Shown here: positions 43,170 through 50,838 of the stretch, in pieces
How the letters are laid out: the number at the start of each line of letters is the position of its first letter
Position numbering within the stretch: position 1 is the first letter of the stretch
NCBI RefSeq assembly: GCF_000019185.1
Contig: NC_010334.1
Span: 1,736,001 to 1,800,000 of the forward strand
Direction of reading: 5' to 3'
Length of the DNA stretch: 64,000 nt
DNA from: Shewanella halifaxensis HAW-EB4
GTDB taxonomy: Bacteria > Pseudomonadota > Gammaproteobacteria > Enterobacterales > Shewanellaceae
Position numbers and translations under genes: made by a program
The notes under the pieces: generated by a model
What the model was told of the DNA's origin: nothing
Database searches by the model: none
Seen by the model: the letters and a program-made list of their open reading frames with translations, nothing else

Positions 43170-43290
43170 GACGGTATAAGCTGAGACGGTATAAGCTGAG
43201 ACGGTACAAGCTAAGACGGTACAGGCTAAGACGGTATAGGCTGAGACGGTACAGGCTGAGACGGTACAAGCTGAGACGGTATAAGCTGAG
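43162..43290. repeat. 15-bp tandem array, 8 units
   Basis: Eight units of GACGGTAYAAGCTRA begin at the stop codon of the four-helix-bundle gene. They show the same variants as the large array. Confidence 0.92.
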
Positions 43291-43420
43291 ATGCTCAGGC
43301 TGAGAACTATAAGGGCGAGGGAGGGGGTAACGTCTTTGGTGTTTGATGTTTTTCCGGCTCTTCCCGTCTTTGCAGTTTCCGGTCTTAAATCATCTTAGTT
43401 TTTTCGGCTTTTAACCGTCT
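43286..43420. repeat. Array tail module, copy B
   Basis: CTGAGATGCTCAGGCTGAGA, ATAAGGGCGAGGG, TTTGGTGTTTGATG, TTTTTCCGGCTCTTCCCG, CATCTTAGTTTTTTCGGC and TTTTAACCGTC. It parallels copy A at 42641-42748 with small insertions. Confidence 0.85.
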
Positions 43421-43444
43421 TATTTCTATTCGACTATTAAAAAC

Positions 43445-43478
43445 AAAAAAGCCAGAAGAGTTATCTTCTGGCTTTTTT
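43445..43478. terminator. Bidirectional intrinsic terminator
   Basis: AAAAAAGCCAGAAGA pairs with TCTTCTGGCTTTTTT around a GTTA loop. The A-run on the left and the T-run on the right serve both strands: the four-helix-bundle transcript from the left and the POT transporter transcript from the right. Confidence 0.93.
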
Positions 43479-43489
43479 ATGCTTCAAGC

Positions 43490-43650
43490 TTTTCCAGTTT
43501 TTTGTCTCAGCTTAAATCGTCTTTGCTATTTCAGATCTTACCGTCTTCGCAGTCTCCGGCACTTATCATCTTAGCCTTAATCGGCTTTAAACCGTCTTTG
43601 CTTATTCGGCTTTAAACCGTCTCAGCTTAAATCGGATTTCAACCGTCTTT
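43490..43650. repeat. Inverted, degenerate copies of the 15-bp unit
   Basis: Repeated words GTCTCAGCTTAAATCGTC, TTTAAACCGTCTTTGC and AAACCGTCTCAGCTTAAATC are the reverse complement of the GACGGT/AAGCTGAGAC unit, at irregular 15-30 base spacing. They could pair with the upstream array in RNA or single-stranded DNA. Confidence 0.7.
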
Positions 43651-43656
43651 GCCGCT

Positions 43657-45162
43657 TTATCTTCTAATAGCCTCATGCTCTGCTGTAACAGCAATCTCTT
43701 CTGTCAAAGCTTCTTCTTCAGTATGAGGTCCATCTTCTGCGCCATGCATCCAGCTAACTAGCTTATCAGCCATAAAGTAAAGAACAACACCAGAGATAGC
43801 GGCTGTGATTGCGATACCAGCGAAGATCGACATAGCGTTAGCCAGTTGCTCCTCTTTCGCTCCACCGTGACCAATCATTGAACCGACGATACCAGCAACA
43901 AAGTTAGCAGCGGCAATAAACAGGAACCATGCACCCATCATTAATGAAGCGATACGTAGTGGAGCCAGCTTAGTCACCATAGATAGGCCAATAGGAGATA
44001 GACATAACTCACCCATTGTATGGAAGAAGTATGCACCCACTAACCACCACATGCTTGACTTAGCACCAGCGTCACCATCCATCTGTAAAACCGCACCAAT
44101 CATGAATAGGAAACCAATACCTAGTAGTACTAGACCTAATGCAAACTTAACTGGTGAGTTTGGCTCATTCTTACCTAAGCGGATCCAAATAGAAGCAATC
44201 ACAGGTGCGAACAATACGATAAAGATCGCATTTAATGACTGGAAGTAAGTCGTCGGAACTTCCCATCCACCAATCATACGGTCAGTAAAGTCGTTGGTGA
44301 ACAGGTTCATCAAGCCACCGGCTTGCTCGAAACCAGCCCAGAAGATAATCGTGAATAGACCCATGACCATGATAACTTTAATGCGATCACGTTCAATTTT
44401 CGTCAGAGGCTCTTTGCGTACTTGGCCAGATTCAGCCGCTTTTTGTCTTTCCAATTTAGCCGCAGGAACGGTACCAATATCGCCTAGTAGTTTTTGCGCG
44501 AATAAGAATTGGATAATTAATGATATAACCATACCAACACCGGCACAGAAGAAACCTGCCTGCCAGTTATTGATAAAGACTTCTTTACCATCAATAACGT
44601 CGGTATAACCGAAACTAGTATAAGCCCAAGCTACAACGAAGCCCGATAAGGCAGCACCTAAGTTAATGCCCATGTAGAAAATGGTGAATGCACCATCACG
44701 GCGATGATCGCCTTCTTCATATAGGTCACCAACCATAGTAGAGATGTTTGGCTTAAATAGACCGTTACCAAGAATAAGTATGCCTAAGCCGAGGTAGAAC
44801 ATTTGGGTCGCTGAACCTGGTACCCATTCGTGCGGCGCTGCTAATAGGAATTGGCCCATGGCCATCAGTGCGCCACCAATATAAATTGATTTACGCTGTC
44901 CTAATACGTTATCGGCTAACCAGCCACCAATTAGCGGGGTTAAATAAACTAACGCGGTAAATGTACCGTAAAGCGATAGAGCGTCAGCTTGTGTCCAACC
45001 TAATCCGCCACCACCTTGATTGTGCACTTGGTCAACCAAATACAACACCAAAATGGCACGCATTGCGTAGTAACTGAAACGTTCCCATAGTTCTGTCGTA
45101 AATAACAGGAACAGTCCCTTAGGATGCCCGAGCATCGTCCCCTGGGGTTTTGCTGCGCTCAT
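43657..45162 (-). CDS. Proton-dependent oligopeptide transporter (POT/PTR family)
   Basis: 501 residues from the ATG at 45160-45162. Many membrane spans (about 14). The POT motif is TTELWERFSYYAMRAILVLY near residues 18-37, matching ExxERFxYY, and the second signature is GLGILILGNGLFKPNISTMVG near 120-140. Imports di- and tripeptides with protons. The open frame extends 13 codons upstream, but GGTGGAAGAATAC directly before this ATG decides the start. A bidirectional terminator lies downstream at 43445. Confidence 0.93.
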   Translation of the reverse strand: MSAAKPQGTMLGHPKGLFLLFTTELWERFSYYAMRAILVLYLVDQVHNQGGGGLGWTQADALSLYGTFTALVYLTPLIGGWLADNVLGQRKSIYIGGALMAMGQFLLAAPHEWVPGSATQMFYLGLGILILGNGLFKPNISTMVGDLYEEGDHRRDGAFTIFYMGINLGAALSGFVVAWAYTSFGYTDVIDGKEVFINNWQAGFFCAGVGMVISLIIQFLFAQKLLGDIGTVPAAKLERQKAAESGQVRKEPLTKIERDRIKVIMVMGLFTIIFWAGFEQAGGLMNLFTNDFTDRMIGGWEVPTTYFQSLNAIFIVLFAPVIASIWIRLGKNEPNSPVKFALGLVLLGIGFLFMIGAVLQMDGDAGAKSSMWWLVGAYFFHTMGELCLSPIGLSMVTKLAPLRIASLMMGAWFLFIAAANFVAGIVGSMIGHGGAKEEQLANAMSIFAGIAITAAISGVVLYFMADKLVSWMHGAEDGPHTEEEALTEEIAVTAEHEAIRR

Positions 45163-45603
45163 GTATTCTTCCACCTTCGCTTGTGATTGCCTGCAGCTCA
45201 ATGATCACTACAGAAATTTGATTTGCTTAAATTATTACAGCTTTCAGTGCAAACAGTCAGTTAAGAGTGTTACGTCTTAAGTGTTTTTGTAATGAAATAA
45301 GCTGTTTTATTGTGGGCTTGTATTCTAATTTTTATTATTTGGCGCTAAAAATAGCATCAAATGCGATAAAGCCTACCTTATATACCCTTTATGGGCAGCT
45401 AAAGTCAATTTTGAAAACGTAACTGCCGACTTAATAACCACTCGTGAATAACATGTTTAGCTAGAGGTTAAAAATGAGCTTCAAAGCTCGGCTTTGGCAA
45501 GTCGCGACTTCCAATTAAGGCCACAAATTTGTTAGTATTCGTGCCGTGAATGGAAGTCACCGCTTGTTAAGAGCTGTTGTTGAATTACAGATGAGAGAAT
45601 TAA
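45163..45603. other. Divergent spacer between POT transporter and rfaH
   Basis: About 440 bases carrying the promoters of both divergent genes. The left half is AT-rich with no clear consensus. The right half has a short ORF with palindromes (45474-45518), listed separately. Confidence 0.6.
45474..45518 (+). CDS. Possible 14-codon leader peptide upstream of rfaH
   Basis: ATG 45474 follows AGAGGTTAAAA with good spacing and gives MSFKARLWQVATSN before TAA. Inside and beside it are the hairpin CAAAGC-TCG-GCTTTG (45482-45496) and a perfect palindrome AAGTCGCGACTT (45499-45510). It ends 85 bases before rfaH. Whether it is translated is unknown; it might be a chance frame over a structured leader. 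Confidence 0.35.
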   Translation: MSFKARLWQVATSN

Positions 45604-46140
45604 ATGAAGGCTTGGTATCTAATATATTGCAAATCTCGAGGCGAAGCCCGGGCGCAGCAAAACCTGGCACTTCAGCAGATTGATACTTACCTGCCTACCT
45701 ATCCAGAAGAAAAGTTAGTAAAAGGACAAGTAAGCGTGCGGCGTGTATCGCTGTTCCCCAGTTACCTATTTATTAATTTTGACCCCGAAGTCACCAGTGT
45801 GTCTAAAATCCATAACACCCGCGGCGTTATCAGAATAGTCGGTTGTAAAGAACTGATGACATCTATCGATGACAGCGTTATCCATGCAATCAAAATGCGT
45901 GAACATAAGCTGCTCTCTGAAATATCAAGCCAAAGCGCCGAACCTGCACCTAAGATGGAGCAGGGAGATAAGGTGTGCTTCACAAAAGGTCCATTTGTGG
46001 AACTTGAAGGGATCTTCGATGAAGCGAATGGTGAGAAGCGATGCTTCGTACTGTTTGAGCTAATGGGTAAGCAGCAACGGGTCGTCGTTGATAGAGATGT
46101 GATTAAGCATGTTAATGAAAAACAATTAGTTGCAAGCTAA
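45604..46140 (+). CDS. rfaH: Transcription antiterminator RfaH
   Basis: 178 residues, slightly longer than E. coli RfaH (162). NGN domain begins KAWYLIYCKSRGEARAQQNL, with LFPSYLFINFDPEVTSVSKI and the RGV motif (NTRGVIRIVG). The C-terminal KOW part is GDKVCFTKGPFVELEGIF. It has the RfaH-type FDPEV and lacks NusG-type features, favouring RfaH over NusG. RfaH binds ops elements and lets RNA polymerase read long surface-polysaccharide operons. An exact ops core is at 47142-47153. The start follows GATGAGAGAATTA. Confidence 0.93.
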   Translation: MKAWYLIYCKSRGEARAQQNLALQQIDTYLPTYPEEKLVKGQVSVRRVSLFPSYLFINFDPEVTSVSKIHNTRGVIRIVGCKELMTSIDDSVIHAIKMREHKLLSEISSQSAEPAPKMEQGDKVCFTKGPFVELEGIFDEANGEKRCFVLFELMGKQQRVVVDRDVIKHVNEKQLVAS

Positions 46141-46240
46141 CTTTTTTATAAAACAGTACTCGCTTAGGTCGCTTTAAAATCTAAGGTACGGTAAAACACA
46201 GGCTACAGCGTTTTAATCGTTACAGTGGATCTTGATAAAC

Positions 46241-46331
46241 GCAGTTAGAAATGGCAGTTAGAAAAGGCAGTTAGAAAAGGCAGTTAGAAAAGGCAGTTAG
46301 AAAAGGCAGTTAGAAAAGGCAGTTAGAAACA
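46241..46331. repeat. 13-bp tandem repeat GCAGTTAGAAAAG, 7 copies
   Basis: Units begin at 46241, 46254, 46267, 46280, 46293, 46306 and 46319; the first (ATG) and last (ACA) differ slightly. Lies 100 bases after rfaH. Confidence 0.95.
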
Positions 46332-46501
46332 GTGCTGCCTTGTATAGTGTTGCTTGATAGTACCCACATGAATGCGGGTAATCGTTGAAAGTACTAATTT
46401 TGCCATAATCTTTGTGAGACATTCGCCATAGCTTTGAATATAGTGTTAAAAATATGCCATTTGAGAACATGGAACCTGAAAACCTGTATTGAAAATGAAG
46501 C

Positions 46502-46559
46502 ATTGAAAGTGCTTATTAGAAAGTGTTTATTGAAAGTGCTTATTGAAAGTGCCCATTAG
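46502..46559. repeat. 13-bp tandem repeat ATTGAAAGTGCTT, about 4 copies
   Basis: ATTGAAAGTGCTT, ATTAGAAAGTGTT, ATTGAAAGTGCTT and ATTGAAAGTGCCC follow each other and end at ATTAGAG. The unit shares the TTAGAAA word with the array at 46241. Confidence 0.8.
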
Positions 46560-46835
46560 AGTACGGTATGACAAATAGCGCTATATAGGTAGATGGGATG
46601 GAACATCCAATTCTGTAGGCCGTTAGGATGATAACCTACCGAGCGAGTAACAGAGTTAACAGTGGGCACCTGAATTAGCGTCATACAGTCTGGCGTCTAT
46701 TGCGAAAATAGTTGCAGGCATTTGGTTAGCGGTATAGCAATAGTGCATCAGGAATAAAGTCTATCTCCATTGTCGTACAAAGTATCGCCATCTAAACGAT
46801 ATGTTGACTTAGAGTTACTGCTCAGAAGAGCGAGT
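46560..46835. other. Unassigned spacer upstream of the polysaccharide operon
   Basis: No ORF with a credible ribosome site, tRNA-like structure or strong repeat was found here. It probably holds upstream promoter elements of the operon that starts near 46853. Confidence 0.5.
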
Positions 46836-46852
46836 TCGTGTATAATGCGCTG
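46836..46852 (+). promoter_or_regulatory. Candidate sigma-70 -10 element for polysaccharide operon
   Basis: A perfect TATAAT at 46841-46846 preceded by TG. No good -35 hexamer is seen at 17 bases (CTGCTC at 46818). Placed about 300 bases upstream of the ops site, it would give the long untranslated leader expected of RfaH-controlled operons. Confidence 0.45.
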
Positions 46853-47141
46853 CCTGATTATTGCATACAGATATTGATTGGCGCGACCAAGCTGGATTAA
46901 TGTTCAAAATTATAATTATGGGCTATCTAATTGATAGAACGCTTAAATATCTATCCACACTATCTATTTAGACATTATAGAAGAGAGTAGGAGAGAGTAG
47001 AAGATAACGCAAGAAAACGAGTTAATTTAAGCTAGACGCAATAGTAAGTAGTTGATTTTAGCTTAAGTTAATTTGAAATAAAAAACACAAAATTTAACAG
47101 GTCCGCAATGCGGATGGGCACGTTGGAAGCCGCAATCCATG

Positions 47142-47153
47142 GGCGGTAGCGTG
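47142..47153 (+). promoter_or_regulatory. ops element (RfaH recruitment site)
   Basis: GGCGGTAGCGTG is an exact match to the ops core of JUMPstart sequences. It is on the coding strand, about 350 bases before the first polysaccharide gene and 1 kb after rfaH. RfaH loads onto paused polymerase at this sequence. Confidence 0.92.
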
Positions 47154-47156
47154 TCT

Positions 47157-47240
47157 AAAAGCTAAGAAGGGCGCTGCGCTTCTAGGTGCTAGGACGTTCG
47201 CAAGCTCACTTCTAGGACGGACTTTGTCCTGCTAGGAAAT
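47157..47240. repeat. Left-type palindromic repeat module (copy 5)
   Basis: AAAAGCTAAGAAGGGCGCTG, CGCTTCTAGGTGCTAGGACG, TTCGCAAGCTCACTTC and AGGACGGACTTTGTCCTGCT. It begins 5 bases after the ops core, so it is transcribed in the leader. Confidence 0.8.
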
Positions 47241-47327
47241 CAACAGAAAACACCACTTGGCTTTTGATGTTGATTTCATGCTTTGCTAGAACCTAGAACC
47301 TTCTTTCTAATTTTACCGTATTTGCTT

Positions 47328-47480
47328 TTCCGTAAGCGAAGCGTTCCGTAGTGACAATCAATTAATACAAACAGTCACGTGCCGTAAGGCCGTAGGCCGT
47401 TCGTCTCAGCTTTAAGATTTTGCTTTTCCTAGAACCTAGCGCCTCGAAGCGTAGCGTCCTAGGACCTTTTCTGATTTTAA
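47328..47480. repeat. Right-type palindromic repeat module (copy 5)
   Basis: TTTTCCGTAAGCGAAGCG, TTCCGTAGTGAC, an insertion similar to that in copy 4 (CAATTAATACAAA), CAGTCACGTGCCGTAAGG, CCGTAGGCCGTTCGTCTCAG, then CTAGAACCTAGCG and CGAAGCGTAGCGTCCTAGG. It ends about 20 bases before the wza-like start codon. Confidence 0.8.
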
Positions 47481-47500
47481 CCCTCTCTCGGAGATTACTG

Positions 47501-50275
47501 GTGCTTAACAAGACTAAAAAACTCATCATTGCTGGTATGTCAGCGCTGATATTGCTATCAGGGCAGGCGAGTGCTATCACGCCTTCGCCACAAATGATGG
47601 AGCAATTTAAAAATCTTCCAGCATCTGAGCAGCAACGCTTAGCAAAGCAGTATGGCATAGACCCTTCAATGCTTGGCGGTAGCAGTAGCTCACAGCCGCA
47701 ACTTGAAAATCCAAACTTAGTTAATCCACGTGCTCAGTACGATGAGAATGGTGTATTAATTCAAGTCGATCAATTTGGCAAGCCACTAAAAGATAAGTCA
47801 GACGATCAACTGAAGTTTGAAGAAGATGCAGCTAAAAAAGAGCTAAAGCGCTTTGGTTACGACCTGTTTGCTGGTGAGCCAACAACATTCGCGCCAGTAT
47901 CTGATGTCCCCGTGCCAAGTGAATACTTAGTTGGCCCTGGTGACAACATCAAGGTACAGCTTTTCGGTAAAGATAATAATGAGTATGATCTTGTCATTAA
48001 CCGTGAAGGCGTTATCCAATTCCCAGACCTGGGACCAATCTCTGTTTCTGGCTTAACCTTTAGCGAATTGCGTGAAACTCTGTCTGAGCGTATCAATCAG
48101 CAGATGATCGGTATTCAGTCAAACATCACCATGGGCGAGTTACGCTCGATTCGTATTTTCGTTGCTGGTGACGCCTATAAACCCGGCTCTTACACGGTAT
48201 CAAGTCTTTCAACCATTACACAGGCATTGTTTGTGGCTGGTGGCGTCAACGAAATCGGCTCGCTACGTAATATTCAAGTAAAGCGCAACGGCAAGCTTGT
48301 AGGCAGTATGGATCTCTATGATCTGCTACTTCGCGGTGATGCATCGGGCGATATTAACTTACGTTCTGGTGATGTGGTATTCATCCCTTCTGTGGGTGGC
48401 CTAGCCAGCGTGACTGGTGAAGTTCGTCGTCCTGCTATTTACGAGCTGAAAAAGCACGAAACCATGGCGCAAGTTATCGAGATGGCTGCAGGAATTAAGC
48501 CTGGTGCCTATCCGAGACGCAGCAGCGTTGAGCGATTTAATGCAAACAGCCTTAAAACTATCTTAAATGTGGATTTAACCACTCAAGCTGGTAAAGCGAC
48601 AAAAGTGGTTGCTGGTGACGTAATCCGTGTTAAAAGTGCAACAACACAATATGAAGATGCCATTACGGTTGTCGGCGCAGTAGTTCGCCCTGGCAAGTAT
48701 CAATGGTATCAAGGCCAAAAAATCAGTGATTTAGTGCCATCTATCTGGGGCGACTTGAATGTCTCGGTTGACCTTGAATACGCCATCATCGTACGTGAAA
48801 TCAATAAGCAAGGTGATATTCAGGTTTATCAATTTTCACCAGTAAAAGCGATTAACGGCAAAGAGCCTTCACAAGACTTAACGCTACAGGCGCGTGATAA
48901 AGTCATCTTCTTTAACTTTAGTGACTTAACTCAAAACCGCTACGAGCTAAACAAACTGGTAAAAGAGCGCGTGCAAAAGGTTCAATCACTCGCTGGCAAC
49001 TCATTAATTGGTAATGATTTATTTGAAGCTGGCTTCTCACAGCTAAATCAGAAGAAGTTTGCTGACCGCTCTGAACTCGGTGGGGTTGCCATTAATAGCA
49101 AAGTCCAAGACCAAGATCCAACGGCCAAAGCGATAAAAGGTGAAGTCAACAAGATGTTGGTTAACCTTTTCGACGACAGTGACTTAATTAAGCTCAGTGG
49201 CGCGATGAACCGCGGTGAGCTACTTTATCCAGTCGTTATGAAGCTAAATAGTCAAGGGCGTGCGGGTAACGGTGTTCAGGCTGTAGCGATTAACGGGCGA
49301 GTGAACAACCCTGGTATTTATCCATTGTCTGTCAATGCTCGTATTAAAGATTTAGTCATGGCTGCTGGTGGTCTTGAAGAGGGCGCATATACGCCGCGCG
49401 CAGAATTAACCAGTACTTACGTGACCGTTGATGGATCAGCTATCAAGCATACCAATATTGCACTTGAAGCGGCGCTTCAAGGTGATGCAACCCAAAATAT
49501 CGCCTTAAAGGGCCGTGATATTTTAACGGTAATGACAACGCCTGATTGGCAAGAAAATAAGTCAGTAGAAATTCGTGGTGAAGTTAAATTCCCTGGTACC
49601 TACAATATTCGCCGTGGTGAAACCTTAGCTGATGTATTAAAACGTGCTGGCGGCTTTACCGAGTATGCTTACTTGCCGTCATCAGTATTTGTGCGTGAAT
49701 CTGTACGTCAGCAAGAACAGTTAGAAGTTAAAAAGTTAGCAGAACAGCTCCTGCGCGATGTTGCTACTCGTGGTGTATCAAAAGACGGTAATGTAATTAA
49801 CTACAGTGATGCACAAATGATGCTAGCTGACTTGGAAACAATCCAAGCGGTTGGTCGTTTAGTTGTCGATGTATCAGCAATCTCAGTGGGTATTAAGCAA
49901 GCCGATATTCAGTTAGAAGATGAAGATGTGCTTTACGTGCCATCAACTAAGCAAACGATTGCGGTTATGGGTGAAGTACAGCACGCAGCGACACATAGAT
50001 TCAAGGAAGGTCAAACGATTGATCAATACTTGGCAATGTCAGGTGGCGCACGAGAGCGCGCAGACGATGACCGAACCTATGTTATTAAGGCTGACGGCTC
50101 AGTCCTGATACCAAGTAAATCCATGTGGTTTAGTAATGAGTCAAGCTTACAACCAGGCGACACCATCATTGTACCGCTCGACACCGAGTACAAAGACAAC
50201 TTAACGCTTTGGACGCAAGTAACAAGCATCATCTACAACACAGCAGTCGCATTCGCCACAGTCGCAAATCTTTAA
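47501..50275 (+). CDS. Large SLBB-domain polysaccharide export protein (Wza-like)
   Basis: 924 residues from GTG 47501. Signal peptide (about 1-25, LIIAGMSALILLSGQASA) with no lipobox cysteine. A Poly_export domain near 140-225 (VPSEYLVGPGDNIKVQLFG) is followed by five or more SLBB-type repeats (VTGEVRRPAIYELKKHETMA; VVGAVVRPGKYQWYQGQ; INGRVNNPGIYPLSV; IRGEVKFPGTYNIRRGETLADVL; VMGEVQHAATHRFKEGQTI). More than twice the size of E. coli Wza (379), it is of the long Shewanella/Vibrio type. It exports polysaccharide across the outer membrane with Wzz. GTG follows CGGAGATTACT; the open frame back to 47420 runs over repeats. Confidence 0.92.
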   Translation: MLNKTKKLIIAGMSALILLSGQASAITPSPQMMEQFKNLPASEQQRLAKQYGIDPSMLGGSSSSQPQLENPNLVNPRAQYDENGVLIQVDQFGKPLKDKSDDQLKFEEDAAKKELKRFGYDLFAGEPTTFAPVSDVPVPSEYLVGPGDNIKVQLFGKDNNEYDLVINREGVIQFPDLGPISVSGLTFSELRETLSERINQQMIGIQSNITMGELRSIRIFVAGDAYKPGSYTVSSLSTITQALFVAGGVNEIGSLRNIQVKRNGKLVGSMDLYDLLLRGDASGDINLRSGDVVFIPSVGGLASVTGEVRRPAIYELKKHETMAQVIEMAAGIKPGAYPRRSSVERFNANSLKTILNVDLTTQAGKATKVVAGDVIRVKSATTQYEDAITVVGAVVRPGKYQWYQGQKISDLVPSIWGDLNVSVDLEYAIIVREINKQGDIQVYQFSPVKAINGKEPSQDLTLQARDKVIFFNFSDLTQNRYELNKLVKERVQKVQSLAGNSLIGNDLFEAGFSQLNQKKFADRSELGGVAINSKVQDQDPTAKAIKGEVNKMLVNLFDDSDLIKLSGAMNRGELLYPVVMKLNSQGRAGNGVQAVAINGRVNNPGIYPLSVNARIKDLVMAAGGLEEGAYTPRAELTSTYVTVDGSAIKHTNIALEAALQGDATQNIALKGRDILTVMTTPDWQENKSVEIRGEVKFPGTYNIRRGETLADVLKRAGGFTEYAYLPSSVFVRESVRQQEQLEVKKLAEQLLRDVATRGVSKDGNVINYSDAQMMLADLETIQAVGRLVVDVSAISVGIKQADIQLEDEDVLYVPSTKQTIAVMGEVQHAATHRFKEGQTIDQYLAMSGGARERADDDRTYVIKADGSVLIPSKSMWFSNESSLQPGDTIIVPLDTEYKDNLTLWTQVTSIIYNTAVAFATVANL

Positions 50276-50379
50276 AAAGAAGGTTTGAGGAAAAGCAGGT
50301 CCTAGGCCCTAAAACCTAAGTTCTAAAAGCTAGGTTCTAAAAGCTAGGGCCAAAACCTAATAGCCAAGGATGGTGTTCG
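50276..50379. repeat. CTAGG/CTAAAA repeat patch before four-helix-bundle gene
   Basis: Degenerate direct repeats GTCCTAGGCCCTAAAACCTA, GTTCTAAAAGCTAG (twice) and GGGCCAAAACCTAATAGCC, related to the CTAGAAC family at 6177. Confidence 0.7.
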
Positions 50380-50775
50380 GTGAAGTTATTTGCATTTCAA
50401 GATTTGGAAGTATGGAAACGGGCAAGTCGTTTAGCTTGCGAGATATACAAAGAGCTGAATACTTGCCGCGATTTTGGTTTAAAAGACCAAATGACCCGAG
50501 CAGCGGTTTCGATTGCTTCAAATATCGCTGAAGGTGAAGAAAGAGAGTCTAGGGCTGAGTCAGCCAGATTCCTTTACTTCGCAAAAGGCTCATCTGGTGA
50601 GCTTGCAACCCAAATTTACATAGCGATAGAAATCGGCGTAATTGAAAAGAAAGCCGGGTTAAACCTAATAAAAGAAGCTAGAGAAATTTCAGCAATGCTA
50701 GGTGCTTTGATAAAGATTAGAAAAGGCTGCGTTAGAGAAACTTCAGCTGATTACAATGTCAAACCTAGCATCTAA
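50380..50775 (+). CDS. Four-helix-bundle protein (23S rRNA IVP / S23 family)
   Basis: 131 residues from GTG 50380. Family features match the gene at 42816: FQDLEVWKRASRLACEIYKEL, LKDQMTRAAVSIASNIAEG and EERESRAESARFLYFAKGSSGEL. It interrupts the order wza-like/wzz, in the same orientation, and is bounded on both sides by CTAGG-type repeats. CAAGGATG precedes it as in the other copy. The last ~12 residues are hydrophilic and extra relative to the first copy. Role unknown; the gene probably rides with the repeats. Confidence 0.88.
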   Translation: MKLFAFQDLEVWKRASRLACEIYKELNTCRDFGLKDQMTRAAVSIASNIAEGEERESRAESARFLYFAKGSSGELATQIYIAIEIGVIEKKAGLNLIKEAREISAMLGALIKIRKGCVRETSADYNVKPSI

Positions 50776-50838
50776 TTTTAAATTACATGCGGAACCTGTA
50801 CCTAGGAACTAGAACCTAGGACCTAGGACCTTTATACA
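50776..50838. repeat. CTAGGACC repeat patch after four-helix-bundle gene
   Basis: GGAACCTGTACCTAGGAACT then AGAACCTAGGACCTAGGACC, immediately before the wzz ATG. The CCTAGGACC unit is tandem. No Shine-Dalgarno-like GGAGG is seen; AGGACCT at 50820s is the nearest purine run. Confidence 0.75.

Noticed and set aside
41485..43290. CRISPR array
   Set aside because: Units are 15 bases, contiguous, with no unique spacers and no cas genes nearby.
46297..46503. 68-residue minus-strand frame downstream of rfaH
   Set aside because: It lies partly on the 13-bp repeats, with no ribosome site or recognisable domain.
47362..47658. 98-residue minus-strand frame
   Set aside because: It is antisense to the wza-like signal region and repeats, with no ribosome site or likeness.
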